Shown piece by piece: positions 1 through 5,714 of a stretch of 11,382 nucleotides of DNA. Location: assembly GCA_017481325.1 (NCBI GenBank), contig JAFUPG010000090.1, forward strand, positions 1-11,382. Direction: 5' to 3'. Origin of the DNA: Oscillospiraceae bacterium (lineage in GTDB: Bacteria > Bacillota_A > Clostridia > Oscillospirales > Oscillospiraceae). The stretch's first letter is position 1. Every line of letters starts with the position of its first letter. The translations under genes and the position numbers were made by a program. Under the pieces are notes generated by a model. That model saw nothing but the letters and a program-made list of their open reading frames with translations. It was not told the origin of the DNA and searched no databases.

Positions 1-1343
1 ACGGCCAGCCCGAGCAGCCCGTCTATACCCAGCCCGAGCAGCCCATCTATACCCAGCCCGAGCAGCCGGCATACGGCCAGCCCGAGCAGCCCGTCTATAC
101 CCAGCCCGAGCAGCCCATCTATACCCAGCCCGAGCAGCCGGTATACGGCCAGCCTGAGCAGCCTGTATATCCTCAGCCCGAGCAGCCCAAGAAGAAAAAG
201 ACCTGGCTTCTTTTGGCCATCATCGGCGGCGTGGTGCTGGTGGCAGCCATTGTGCTGCTGTGGATTCTGGTGTTCAGCAAGACCCACGTGGAGCTGATCG
301 AGATCCAGGGCGAGTCTGAGATCGTCCTGAAGCCGGACGAGACCTACGAGCTGACCTATGAGGTCTATCCTGAGGACTACACCGACGAAATCTTCGTGGA
401 GAGCAGCGATGAGGAAGTTGTTTCGGTACGCAGAGGCAAGCTCAAGGCCGAGGGTGTCGGCAGCTGCACCATCACTGTTCGTGCGGACAGCGGCGCTACT
501 GCAGAGCTTGAGGTTGAGGTCAAGGTGCCTGTAGAGAGCCTTTATCTGGATATCTCCACCGTGACACTGAAGCCGGAGGAGACCTATACCGTCTCCTGGA
601 GCGCTACCCCCTCTGATTACACAGAAGAACTGACCTGGAGCAGTACCGCTCCCCAGGTTGCTACTGTGAGCAGTGACGGTGTGATCACCGCCGTAGGCGA
701 AGGCAGCTGCGATATCGTGCTGCAGTCGGAGAGTGGCGTTTCGGAGTCGATCCTCGTATACGTGGATGCCACGGTCTATGTTGAGAGCATTGAGCTGGAT
801 TCCTATTACCTGAGCCTGAAGCCCGGCGAGTCCTATACCGTCTCCTGGGTTGTCACGCCCTCCGATGCCACAGAGGAACTGACCTGGAGCAGCTCCGATT
901 CCTCGGTCGCCACCGTAAGCGACAGCGGCAAGATCACCGCTGTGGCAAGCGGCTCCTGCTCCATCACCCTCAGCAGCGAGAGCGGTGTCAGCGAGTACGT
1001 CTATGTGGACGTCCTTGAAGATACCTACTTCACCGATTCGGAAGCAGAGCTTGCGGCCTGCGGTACCTGGACCAGCTACGGCGCTTACGTAAACGACGAG
1101 GGCGTGGAATATTTCGGCGTAGAGATGTATCTTTACAGCGACAACACCGGCACGCTGTACTATGACGGCGATAGCATCGAATTTGAGTGGTACTACGACT
1201 TCTCCGACGAAGAGGTTCACTTCTACGATGCATATACCGATGACGGCGGCTATTTCTGGTTCGACTACTATTACACCGGTGCCTATGAAGGCGATCTGGA
1301 CGTGTGCCTGGAAGAGGACTTCTGGATTCTGTTTGAGAGATAA
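1..1343 (+). CDS. BIG2-domain membrane-anchored surface protein, 3' part (5' end outside window)
   Basis: The frame is open from the first bases of the window, so the gene is cut at its 5' end; 446 residues are visible. Order: eight 8-residue repeats of the type xQPEQPxY (residues 1-64), a KKKK stop-transfer-like patch (63-66), one hydrophobic membrane span (about 68-91), three BIG2 immunoglobulin-like domains (about 96-174, 175-256, 257-338; each with LKPxEtY, TWSS and VatVs..G.ItAvg.GsC motifs), and a Tyr/Asp-rich C-terminal beta domain (340-446) that starts GTW and ends ILFER. The lysines before the span predict an inside N-terminus and outside BIG2 domains. BIG2 folds are known adhesion or cell-wall modules; no enzyme motif is seen. 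In related Clostridia proteins such Pro/Gln linkers often follow a zinc ribbon, which would lie upstream (inference). The C-terminal domain resembles that of the gene at 6744-7481. A TTG at 213 is not the start, because the frame continues upstream through the repeats. Confidence 0.9.
   Translation, partial: GQPEQPVYTQPEQPIYTQPEQPAYGQPEQPVYTQPEQPIYTQPEQPVYGQPEQPVYPQPEQPKKKKTWLLLAIIGGVVLVAAIVLLWILVFSKTHVELIEIQGESEIVLKPDETYELTYEVYPEDYTDEIFVESSDEEVVSVRRGKLKAEGVGSCTITVRADSGATAELEVEVKVPVESLYLDISTVTLKPEETYTVSWSATPSDYTEELTWSSTAPQVATVSSDGVITAVGEGSCDIVLQSESGVSESILVYVDATVYVESIELDSYYLSLKPGESYTVSWVVTPSDATEELTWSSSDSSVATVSDSGKITAVASGSCSITLSSESGVSEYVYVDVLEDTYFTDSEAELAACGTWTSYGAYVNDEGVEYFGVEMYLYSDNTGTLYYDGDSIEFEWYYDFSDEEVHFYDAYTDDGGYFWFDYYYTGAYEGDLDVCLEEDFWILFER
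3..194 (+). repeat. 24-bp in-frame tandem repeat (8 units), with a 72-bp higher-order unit
   Basis: Eight consecutive 24-bp units encode GQPEQPVY, TQPEQPIY, TQPEQPAY, GQPEQPVY, TQPEQPIY, TQPEQPVY, GQPEQPVY and PQPEQPKK. Units 1-3 (3-74) and 4-6 (75-146) form a 72-bp super-repeat that differs at one base (GCA versus GTA in the last units). The final two units diverge more. The near identity implies recent expansion or active homogenisation. The array may extend left of the window. Confidence 0.95.
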
Positions 1344-1349
1344 TACTTA

Positions 1350-1381
1350 CGGGAGAAACCCACCGGGGTTTCTCCCGTTCT
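1350..1381. terminator. Shared Rho-independent terminator between the BIG2 gene and spmB
   Basis: A perfect 12-bp stem (1350-1361 with 1366-1377; CGGGAGAAACCC) encloses the loop ACCG and is followed on the plus strand by TTCTCTT. It lies 6 nt after the plus-strand stop codon and 5 nt beyond the spmB stop codon, so it probably ends both convergent transcripts. The minus-side tail is only weakly T-rich. Confidence 0.8.
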
Positions 1382-1382
1382 C

Positions 1383-1895
1383 TTATGAAAAGAGCTTTGC
1401 GGTCACAGCGGCAGAGAGGAAGCCTGCCAGGTCTGCCACCAGTGCCGCCGGAATGGCATAACGGGTCTTTTTGATCCCCACAGAGCCGAAATAGACAGAG
1501 ATGGTGTAAAAGGTGGTTTCGGAGCTGCCCAGCATCACGGCGGCGGTGCGGCCGATGGGGGAGTCAGCCCCATAGGTCTGCATCAGATCTGCCCCCACTG
1601 CCAGGGCGGCACTGCCGGAAAAGGGACGGATCAGCATGAGAGGCAGGGTCTCCGCCGGAATTCCCACGGCCTCGCAAAAGGGGGCGAGCCAATGGCTCAG
1701 CTGCTCCATGGCACCGGAGGCACGGAGCATATGTACCGCTGTCAGCAGCACCACCAGAGCAGGTGCAATGGAAAAAACCAGCTTCAGCCCCTCTTTGCCA
1801 CCCTGTAGCAGCGCCCCGTAAAGATCCTGCTTCTTGGCGAGGGCATAGAGACTGACCCCGATCATCCACAGGGGCAGCAGCAGATCAAAGCCCAT
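1383..1895 (-). CDS. spmB: Spore maturation protein B
   Basis: Encodes 170 residues, close to the family's usual length (about 175). It is a hydrophobic membrane protein of the nucleoside-recognition (Gate) family; I see hydrophobic spans near residues 4-20, 38-57, 82-103 and 147-165, and the conserved GSSETTFYTI block at 123-132. In Bacillus, SpmA and SpmB are needed for full spore-core dehydration and heat resistance; the transported species is not settled. The ATG at 1895 is chosen because AAGGAGG sits 5 nt upstream and the frame upstream of it is non-conserved. The start lies inside the 3' end of spmA (11-nt overlap), which suggests translational coupling. Confidence 0.93.
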   Translation of the reverse strand: MGFDLLLPLWMIGVSLYALAKKQDLYGALLQGGKEGLKLVFSIAPALVVLLTAVHMLRASGAMEQLSHWLAPFCEAVGIPAETLPLMLIRPFSGSAALAVGADLMQTYGADSPIGRTAAVMLGSSETTFYTISVYFGSVGIKKTRYAIPAALVADLAGFLSAAVTAKLFS

Positions 1896-2469
1896 ACTTC
1901 CTCCTTGCAAAGAGCTTCGCTGCCAGGAGTCCTGCGGAAAGAGAGAGCACCGAGCTGATCCACACCGCCGGCAGGATATCAAAGGGCGTTTTCGCCCCCA
2001 GCGATGCCCGCAGCGATGCCACAGTGGTGGGCAGCAGCTGGATGGATGCGGTGTTCATGACGATCAGGCGGCACATCTCGTCGCTGGCGGTGCTGCTGCC
2101 TGAAATGGCCTTCATCCGCTGCGCTGCGGCGATGCCCATGGGCGTGGCCGCATTTCCCAGCCCCAGCACATTGGCGGCTACATTGGCGCTCAGATAACCC
2201 AGCGCCTCCTCGTCGGCAGCGGTACGGGGGAACAGACGGCGAAAAATCGGCCGCAGAAGCCGCCCCAGCTTCTTCATCAGACCGCTTTGCTCCATGGCTT
2301 TGCCCAGAGCGCCGAAGAGACACAGCGAGCCCGTCAGCTTCACGCACAGCTCCACCGCTGCCGCCGCTCCCTCCATAGCCGCAGGCAGCAGCGCCCCGGT
2401 TTTTCCACCCAGCAGCGCCGCAACCAGGGAAACCAGCAGCATCGCGGCCCAAATTCCGCCCATAAGCAT
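1885..2469 (-). CDS. spmA: Spore maturation protein A
   Basis: Encodes 194 residues, matching the roughly 195-residue family. Hydrophobic spans lie near residues 5-21, 25-52, 90-113 and 165-186. The signature block NVLGLGNAATPMG is at 100-112, followed by AAAQRM; MNTASIQLLPTT lies at 138-149. It is a membrane protein acting with SpmB in spore maturation (family knowledge). Start: ATG 2469 (reading MLMGG) is preferred over the ATG two codons later, because AAGGGGG lies about 9 nt upstream. A longer open frame runs to 2643 but its added residues resemble no SpmA and it would cross the pckA promoter. It is the first gene of a two-gene minus-strand operon, divergent from pckA. Confidence 0.93.
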   Translation of the reverse strand: MLMGGIWAAMLLVSLVAALLGGKTGALLPAAMEGAAAAVELCVKLTGSLCLFGALGKAMEQSGLMKKLGRLLRPIFRRLFPRTAADEEALGYLSANVAANVLGLGNAATPMGIAAAQRMKAISGSSTASDEMCRLIVMNTASIQLLPTTVASLRASLGAKTPFDILPAVWISSVLSLSAGLLAAKLFARRKYGL

Positions 2470-2488
2470 GACCCCATCCCCCTTCTCA

Positions 2489-2521
2489 AGACAGGCTATG
2501 CAGAGCGCAGACAGGCTATGC
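2489..2521. repeat. 13-bp direct repeat upstream of spmA
   Basis: AGACAGGCTATGC occurs at 2489-2501 and again, identically, at 2509-2521, a 20-bp period (about two helical turns). It lies 20-52 bp upstream of the spmA start. It may simply be the two elements of a promoter or a repeated protein-binding site. Confidence 0.85.
2493..2521 (-). promoter_or_regulatory. Candidate sporulation-sigma (SigE-like) promoter for spmAB
   Basis: On the minus strand, GCATA (2517-2521) and CATAGCCT (2493-2500) are separated by 16 nt. SigE promoters in Bacillus carry ATA at -35 and CATAcanT at -10 with about this spacing; here the CATA and final T of the -10 match. The implied leader is about 17 nt and contains the spmA ribosome site. 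No convincing SigA promoter is visible here on this strand. The assignment is inferred from motif and gene content. Confidence 0.35.
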
Positions 2522-2555
2522 GACGAAAATTTAGAAGAAATTTTACAAAAAGCGG

Positions 2556-2584
2556 TAGCCAATTTGTTTCTCATATGATATAAT
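2556..2584 (+). promoter_or_regulatory. SigA promoter of pckA
   Basis: A perfect TATAAT (2579-2584) with an extended -10 TG (2576-2577) and, 17 nt upstream, TAGCCA (2556-2561, 4 of 6 matches to TTGACA). The predicted transcript start near 2591 gives a leader of about 73 nt. Confidence 0.75.
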
Positions 2585-2587
2585 TTA

Positions 2588-2641
2588 TTTGGTGGACATT
2601 GGCTTTCACCAAAACCGTATGAAATATGCCGCCTCTGCGGC
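2588..2641 (+). promoter_or_regulatory. pckA leader: inverted repeat at the start site plus a GC hairpin before the ribosome site
   Basis: TTTGGTG (2588-2594) and CACCAAA (2607-2613) are perfectly complementary 7-bp arms around a 12-nt spacer, covering the predicted transcript start. GCCGC (2628-2632) and GCGGC (2637-2641) form a tight 5-bp hairpin with loop CTCT, ending 9 nt before AGGAGG (2651-2656). The first could be an operator, the second a 5' mRNA stabiliser or translation modulator. No known riboswitch fold is recognised. Confidence 0.5.
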
Positions 2642-2663
2642 AAAAAGTATAGGAGGAAACACT

Positions 2664-4253
2664 ATGGAAACCTACGGTCTCGAAAAGTACGGCATCCTGG
2701 CTCCCAAGGCTGTTTACCGCAACCTGACCCCCGCCCAGCTGACCGAAGCTGCGCTGCGTCGTGGCGAGGGCAAGCTGTCCAACACCGGCGCTCTGGTGGT
2801 CACCACCGGTAAGTACACCGGTCGCTCGCCTAACGACAAGTTCATCGTCGATACCCCCGCTGTCCATGACGACATCGCCTGGGGCAAGGTGAACCGTCCC
2901 ATCTCCAAGGAGAAGTTTGACGCCATCAAGGGCAAGCTCTGCGCCTATCTGCAGGGCCGTGAGGTGTTCATTTTTGACGGCTTCGCAGGCGCTGATAAGG
3001 CTCACACCAAGAAGTTCCGCATCGTCAACGAGCTGGCTTCTCAGAACCTCTTCATCCACCAGCTGCTGATCCGTCCCACCGCTGAGGAACTGGAAGCTTA
3101 CGGCGATGCCGACTATACCGTCCTCTGCGCCCCCGGCTTCAAGTGCATCCCTGAGGTTGACGGTGTCAACTCCGAGGCTGCAATTATGATCGACTACGAG
3201 GCTCATATCATCGTTATCTGCGGCTCTCAGTACGCAGGCGAGATCAAGAAGTCCGTGTTCTCCACCATGAACTACGTTCTGACCAAGGAGAACATCCTGC
3301 CCATGCACTGCTCTGCCAACATGGATCCCGAGACCCATGAGACCGCCGTATTCTTCGGCCTCTCCGGCACCGGCAAGACCACCCTGTCCGCTGACCCCAA
3401 GCGTAAGCTCATCGGCGACGACGAGCACGGCTGGGCTGACGACGGCATCTTCAACCTGGAAGGCGGCTGCTACGCCAAGTGCATCAACCTGAAGGCTGAG
3501 AACGAGCCTGAGATCTGGGGCGCTATCCGCTTTGGCTCTCTGGTTGAGAACGTTGTCATGGATGACGAGACCCGTGAGTTCGACTTCGACGACGGCTCCC
3601 TCACCGAAAATACCCGTGTGGGCTACCCCGTTGAGTACATCTCCAACTCCGCTATCCCCGGTGTTGGCGGCATTCCCAAGGTCGTCATCTTCCTGACTGC
3701 CGATGCTTTCGGCGTTCTGCCTCCCATCAGCCGTCTGTCTGAGGACGCTGCCATGTACCACTTCGTCACCGGCTTCACCTCCAAGCTGGCCGGCACCGAG
3801 CGTGGCATCACCGAGCCTCAGCCCACCTTCTCCACCCTCTTCGGCGAGCCCTTCATGCCCATGGATCCCTCTGTCTATGCAGAGATGCTGGGCAAGCGCA
3901 TCCGTGAGTCCGGCGCCAAGGTCTACCTGGTCAATACCGGCTGGGCAGGCGGCTCCGCTGCCGACGGCGCAAAGCGCATGAAGCTGGCCTACACCCGTGC
4001 CATGGTCTCCGCTGCTCTCAACGGCGACTTCGACACCGTGGAGTTCAAGCATCACGATGTGTTCAACGTGGACTTCCCCATCTCCTGCCCCGGTGTTCCC
4101 GCTGAGATGCTGGATGCCCGTGGTCTGTGGGCCGACAAGGAAGCCTACGACAAGCAGGCCAACAAGCTGGCTACCATGTTCTCCGAGAACTTCGCCAAGA
4201 AGTACCCCAACATGCCCGCTCACATCGTAGAAGCAGGCCCCAAGGCCAAGTAA
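2664..4253 (+). CDS. pckA: Phosphoenolpyruvate carboxykinase (ATP)
   Basis: Encodes 529 residues, full length for the ATP-type enzyme (EC 4.1.1.49), which interconverts oxaloacetate + ATP and PEP + CO2 + ADP in the cytosol. Visible motifs: substrate-binding GKYTGRSPNDKF (49-60), metal-site Lys196 and His215 (in PMHCSANM), P-loop GLSGTGKTTLS (232-242), kinase-2/metal block LIGDDEHGW (249-257), and GGCYAKCINL (267-276). In gut anaerobes the enzyme may run toward oxaloacetate as an energy-conserving CO2-fixing step, or toward PEP in gluconeogenesis; the sequence cannot decide which. Start: ATG 2664 has AGGAGG 7 nt upstream. The open frame extends to 2589 but would begin at the predicted transcript start without a ribosome site. 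Strong codon bias and a near-consensus promoter suggest high expression. Its own terminator follows, so it is probably monocistronic. Confidence 0.98.
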   Translation: METYGLEKYGILAPKAVYRNLTPAQLTEAALRRGEGKLSNTGALVVTTGKYTGRSPNDKFIVDTPAVHDDIAWGKVNRPISKEKFDAIKGKLCAYLQGREVFIFDGFAGADKAHTKKFRIVNELASQNLFIHQLLIRPTAEELEAYGDADYTVLCAPGFKCIPEVDGVNSEAAIMIDYEAHIIVICGSQYAGEIKKSVFSTMNYVLTKENILPMHCSANMDPETHETAVFFGLSGTGKTTLSADPKRKLIGDDEHGWADDGIFNLEGGCYAKCINLKAENEPEIWGAIRFGSLVENVVMDDETREFDFDDGSLTENTRVGYPVEYISNSAIPGVGGIPKVVIFLTADAFGVLPPISRLSEDAAMYHFVTGFTSKLAGTERGITEPQPTFSTLFGEPFMPMDPSVYAEMLGKRIRESGAKVYLVNTGWAGGSAADGAKRMKLAYTRAMVSAALNGDFDTVEFKHHDVFNVDFPISCPGVPAEMLDARGLWADKEAYDKQANKLATMFSENFAKKYPNMPAHIVEAGPKAK

Positions 4254-4270
4254 TTACCTCAAACGCAATC

Positions 4271-4305
4271 AAAACCGCCGATGGAGTTTTCCATCGGCGG
4301 TTTTT
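4271..4305. terminator. Terminator of pckA, probably shared with the 51-aa gene
   Basis: AAAACCGCCGATGGA (4271-4285) pairs perfectly with TCCATCGGCGGTTTT (4290-4304) around the loop GTTT, with a T run at 4301-4305. It lies 17 nt after the pckA stop codon. On the minus strand the stem also ends in TTTT, so it can serve the opposing small gene whose stop codon is at 4352. Confidence 0.9.
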
Positions 4306-4351
4306 ACTGCGAAGTGATCGTCTCCGAAATGATGGGCAGCGCCTACCTGGA

Positions 4352-4507
4352 TTATGCCTTTTCACAGCGGACAAGGAAACAGCTCCCGTCTGCAAGGGTA
4401 ATCTGAAAAGATCCTTCTTTGTCGTTGGCATCTATTTTACTGATATCCAAGTCGTTGCTTTCGTTAATCAGGTCGAAAAGAATATCCTTAAAGTAATCTA
4501 TATCCAT
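4352..4507 (-). CDS. Small acidic protein (51 aa), divergent from the XRE regulator
   Basis: Reads as 51 residues beginning MDIDYFKDILFDLINES and ending LVRCEKA, then TAA. An excellent ribosome site, AAAGGAGG, lies 8 nt before the ATG. There are 12 acidic against 5 basic residues; the first half is predicted amphipathic helix and the second half (SFQITLADGSCFLVRCEK) reads as two beta strands. I have the impression that similar short proteins (DYFkdILFDLiNE-like starts) occur in Clostridia, but I know no function and could not search. It has no signal peptide or membrane span. It is transcribed divergently from the HTH gene at 4629, with a perfect palindrome between them, so co-regulation is likely. 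The codons are AT-richer than in pckA. Coding status is supported by the ribosome site, -10 box, terminator and composition. Confidence 0.75.
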   Translation of the reverse strand: MDIDYFKDILFDLINESNDLDISKIDANDKEGSFQITLADGSCFLVRCEKA

Positions 4508-4530
4508 TTCTCCTACCTCCTTTCCTGTCT

Positions 4531-4536
4531 ATCATA
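4531..4536 (-). promoter_or_regulatory. Extended -10 box of the 51-aa gene
   Basis: The minus strand reads TGGTATGAT: TATGAT (4531-4536) with an upstream TG. The -35 position, 17 nt upstream, reads TGTACT and lies inside the palindrome at 4551-4574, so a protein bound there would block this promoter. The predicted leader is about 18 nt. Confidence 0.6.
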
Positions 4537-4550
4537 CCATAAATTTTGCA

Positions 4551-4574
4551 ATTAGTACAGCAAAATGTACTAAT
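4551..4574. promoter_or_regulatory. Operator-like perfect inverted repeat between divergent genes
   Basis: ATTAGTACA (4551-4559) and TGTACTAAT (4566-4574) are perfect 9-bp inverted arms separated by GCAAAA. It lies 44 bp upstream of the 51-aa start and 55 bp upstream of the XRE start, overlapping the -35 zones of both. It is the natural candidate operator for the dimeric XRE protein encoded next to it (autoregulation inferred from placement and symmetry). Confidence 0.7.
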
Positions 4575-4591
4575 CAAATTGAATTGGTAGA

Positions 4592-4597
4592 TATACT
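4592..4597 (+). promoter_or_regulatory. -10 box of the XRE regulator gene
   Basis: TATACT (4592-4597) is a good -10 hexamer, giving a leader of about 25 nt to the ATG at 4629. No matching -35 is present at 16-18 nt; that region is the right arm of the palindrome (4566-4574). The promoter may be weak or regulator-dependent. Confidence 0.45.
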
Positions 4598-4628
4598 AAG
4601 CAAAGAAATTGGAGAGGAGGATGCGCAT

Positions 4629-4868
4629 ATGCGACTGAACGAGGCACTTAGTCTGCGCTTGCGTCAACTGCTGGACAAAGCGGATATGACCCAGTATCAG
4701 CTTTATATGAAAAGCGGTGTACCAAAGTCGACGATCAGTAATTTGATCCGCTGCACCTATACCGCTGTAAATCTGCGTATCCTCCATGAACTGTGTCAGG
4801 GGATGGGGATCAGCCTGGCAGAATTTTTTGCCTCTCCATTATTTGAGGAAGATAATCTGGAACCGTAA
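4629..4868 (+). CDS. XRE/Cro-CI family helix-turn-helix regulator (79 aa)
   Basis: Encodes 79 residues that are almost entirely one HTH_3 domain (about 6-62). The DNA-recognition helix-turn-helix is in TQYQLYMKSGVPKSTISNLI (21-40), followed by the third-to-fifth helices and LAEFF (63-67). There is no effector or protease domain, so it is a minimal repressor-type protein that binds DNA as a dimer (family knowledge). Start: ATG 4629 has GGAGAGGAGG ending 8 nt upstream; a TTG 15 codons earlier is unsupported and overlaps the -10 box. The likely target is the inverted repeat at 4551-4574, controlling itself and the divergent 51-aa gene. This architecture also occurs in toxin-antitoxin and phage immunity modules, but no toxin signature is seen in its partner. 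Confidence 0.9.
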   Translation: MRLNEALSLRLRQLLDKADMTQYQLYMKSGVPKSTISNLIRCTYTAVNLRILHELCQGMGISLAEFFASPLFEEDNLEP

Positions 4869-4873
4869 ATCAC

Positions 4874-4911
4874 AAACAGCTGCCGCACAGATCTGTGCGG
4901 CAGCTGTTTTT
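4874..4911. terminator. Shared terminator between the XRE gene and murI
   Basis: A perfect 16-bp stem: AAACAGCTGCCGCACA (4874-4889) with TGTGCGGCAGCTGTTT (4894-4909), tetraloop GATC, T run 4907-4911 on the plus strand. It lies 5 nt after the XRE stop codon and 24 nt beyond the murI stop codon (4936) on the other strand. The minus-side tail TTTGTGATTTA is moderately T-rich. Confidence 0.9.
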
Positions 4912-4935
4912 CGGTGCGGAAGCTTTATGTTGTCA

Positions 4936-5712
4936 TTATTTCCGACTTAACAGGAACTCTGCCCTGGTCTTCATTTCCGGATCGGGGCAGCTGTTGGTCA
5001 GGCGCAGTTTCCCTTCGCCTTCGCTGCGCAGCAGATCTGCCTCTGCCAGACGGCGGCGGCATTCCCGTGCGGTGCCGTCAGCCCCGTCAAAAATCTCCGT
5101 GTCTTCCCCAACAATTTTAACAATGCTTTTTTTCAGGAAAGGGTAGTGAGTGCAGCCCAGCACCACCGCCTGGGGTCTCTGCGCAAGGTGGGGGGAGAGG
5201 AGCTTTTTCAGGCTGGTCTCGACCTTTTCGCCCTCCAGCTGACCTTGTTCCACAAGCTCCACAAGACCGGGGCAGGGGCACTTCAAAATATGTACATTTT
5301 GGGCATAGCGCTCCAAAAGAGCGGCAAATTTCTGCTCCCGCAAGGTAGCATCTGTGGCCATGACCAGCACAGTCCCTCCGGGAAAACGGTCTGCCGCCGG
5401 CTTTAGAGCCGGCTCAATGCCGATGATGATCCGATGAGGATAGCGGCGGCGCAGTTCGTCAATGGCGGCAGCGGTGGCGGTGTTACAGGCAACTACCAGA
5501 GCTTTCGCACCCTCCGCCAGAAGCCGTTCTCCGTGTTTCAAACTCAGGTCACGGATCTCTTCCGTAGGCCGGGAGCCGTAGGGTGCATTGGCGGAGTCAC
5601 CGAAATAGAGAAAATCCTCCCGGGGCATCTCCTGCATCAGGCGCCGCAGCACGCTCAGGCCGCCCATGCCGGAGTCAAACACCGCAATGGGGGCGTTTTT
5701 TGTGATCTCCAT
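4936..5712 (-). CDS. murI: Glutamate racemase
   Basis: Encodes 258 residues, within the usual 255-275. It is a cofactor-independent racemase converting L- to D-glutamate for the peptidoglycan stem peptide (cytosolic, EC 5.1.1.3). Seen: substrate loop DSGMGGLSV (13-21), GDSANAPYG (38-46), catalytic Cys76 in ACNTAT, catalytic Cys187 with His189 in LGCTHYP. Both cysteines of the two-base mechanism are present, so it should be active. Start: ATG 5712 precedes the conserved IAVFDSG; a longer frame to 5772 overlaps the upstream lipoprotein and adds non-conserved residues. The ribosome site (GGAGAAAGGG) is moderate and the gene starts 2 nt after the lipoprotein stop codon, so it is probably translated from the same message. 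Confidence 0.97.
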   Translation of the reverse strand: MEITKNAPIAVFDSGMGGLSVLRRLMQEMPREDFLYFGDSANAPYGSRPTEEIRDLSLKHGERLLAEGAKALVVACNTATAAAIDELRRRYPHRIIIGIEPALKPAADRFPGGTVLVMATDATLREQKFAALLERYAQNVHILKCPCPGLVELVEQGQLEGEKVETSLKKLLSPHLAQRPQAVVLGCTHYPFLKKSIVKIVGEDTEIFDGADGTARECRRRLAEADLLRSEGEGKLRLTNSCPDPEMKTRAEFLLSRK

Positions 5713-5714
5713 AC

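Noticed and set aside
1979..2452. A 157-codon minus-strand frame inside spmA
   Set aside because: It is an alternative frame of spmA with a Gly/Ala/Arg/His-rich, motif-free product; the SpmA frame has the family signature and a ribosome site.
2545..2562. Possible catabolite-responsive (cre) element before pckA
   Set aside because: Only an AAGCG core matches; the flanking TG and CA positions of the cre consensus do not.
2589..2663. N-terminal extension of pckA
   Set aside because: The extended start coincides with the predicted transcript start and has no ribosome site, and the extra residues are not PEPCK-like; ATG 2664 has AGGAGG at ideal spacing.
2571..4223. A 550-codon open frame on the minus strand opposite pckA
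   Set aside because: It is a mirror of the biased pckA codons; the translation is Gly/Val/Asp/His-rich without any motif, while pckA is unmistakable on the plus strand.
4306..4410. Plus-strand stretch after the pckA terminator that reads like coding sequence (MMGSAYLDYAFSQ)
   Set aside because: No start, no ribosome site, ends quickly, and it mostly overlaps the better supported 51-aa minus-strand gene; a decayed remnant cannot be shown.
4584..4628. TTG start giving a 94-aa XRE protein
   Set aside because: The TTG lies upstream of and overlaps the -10 box; ATG 4629 has a strong ribosome site and begins the HTH domain at the usual place.
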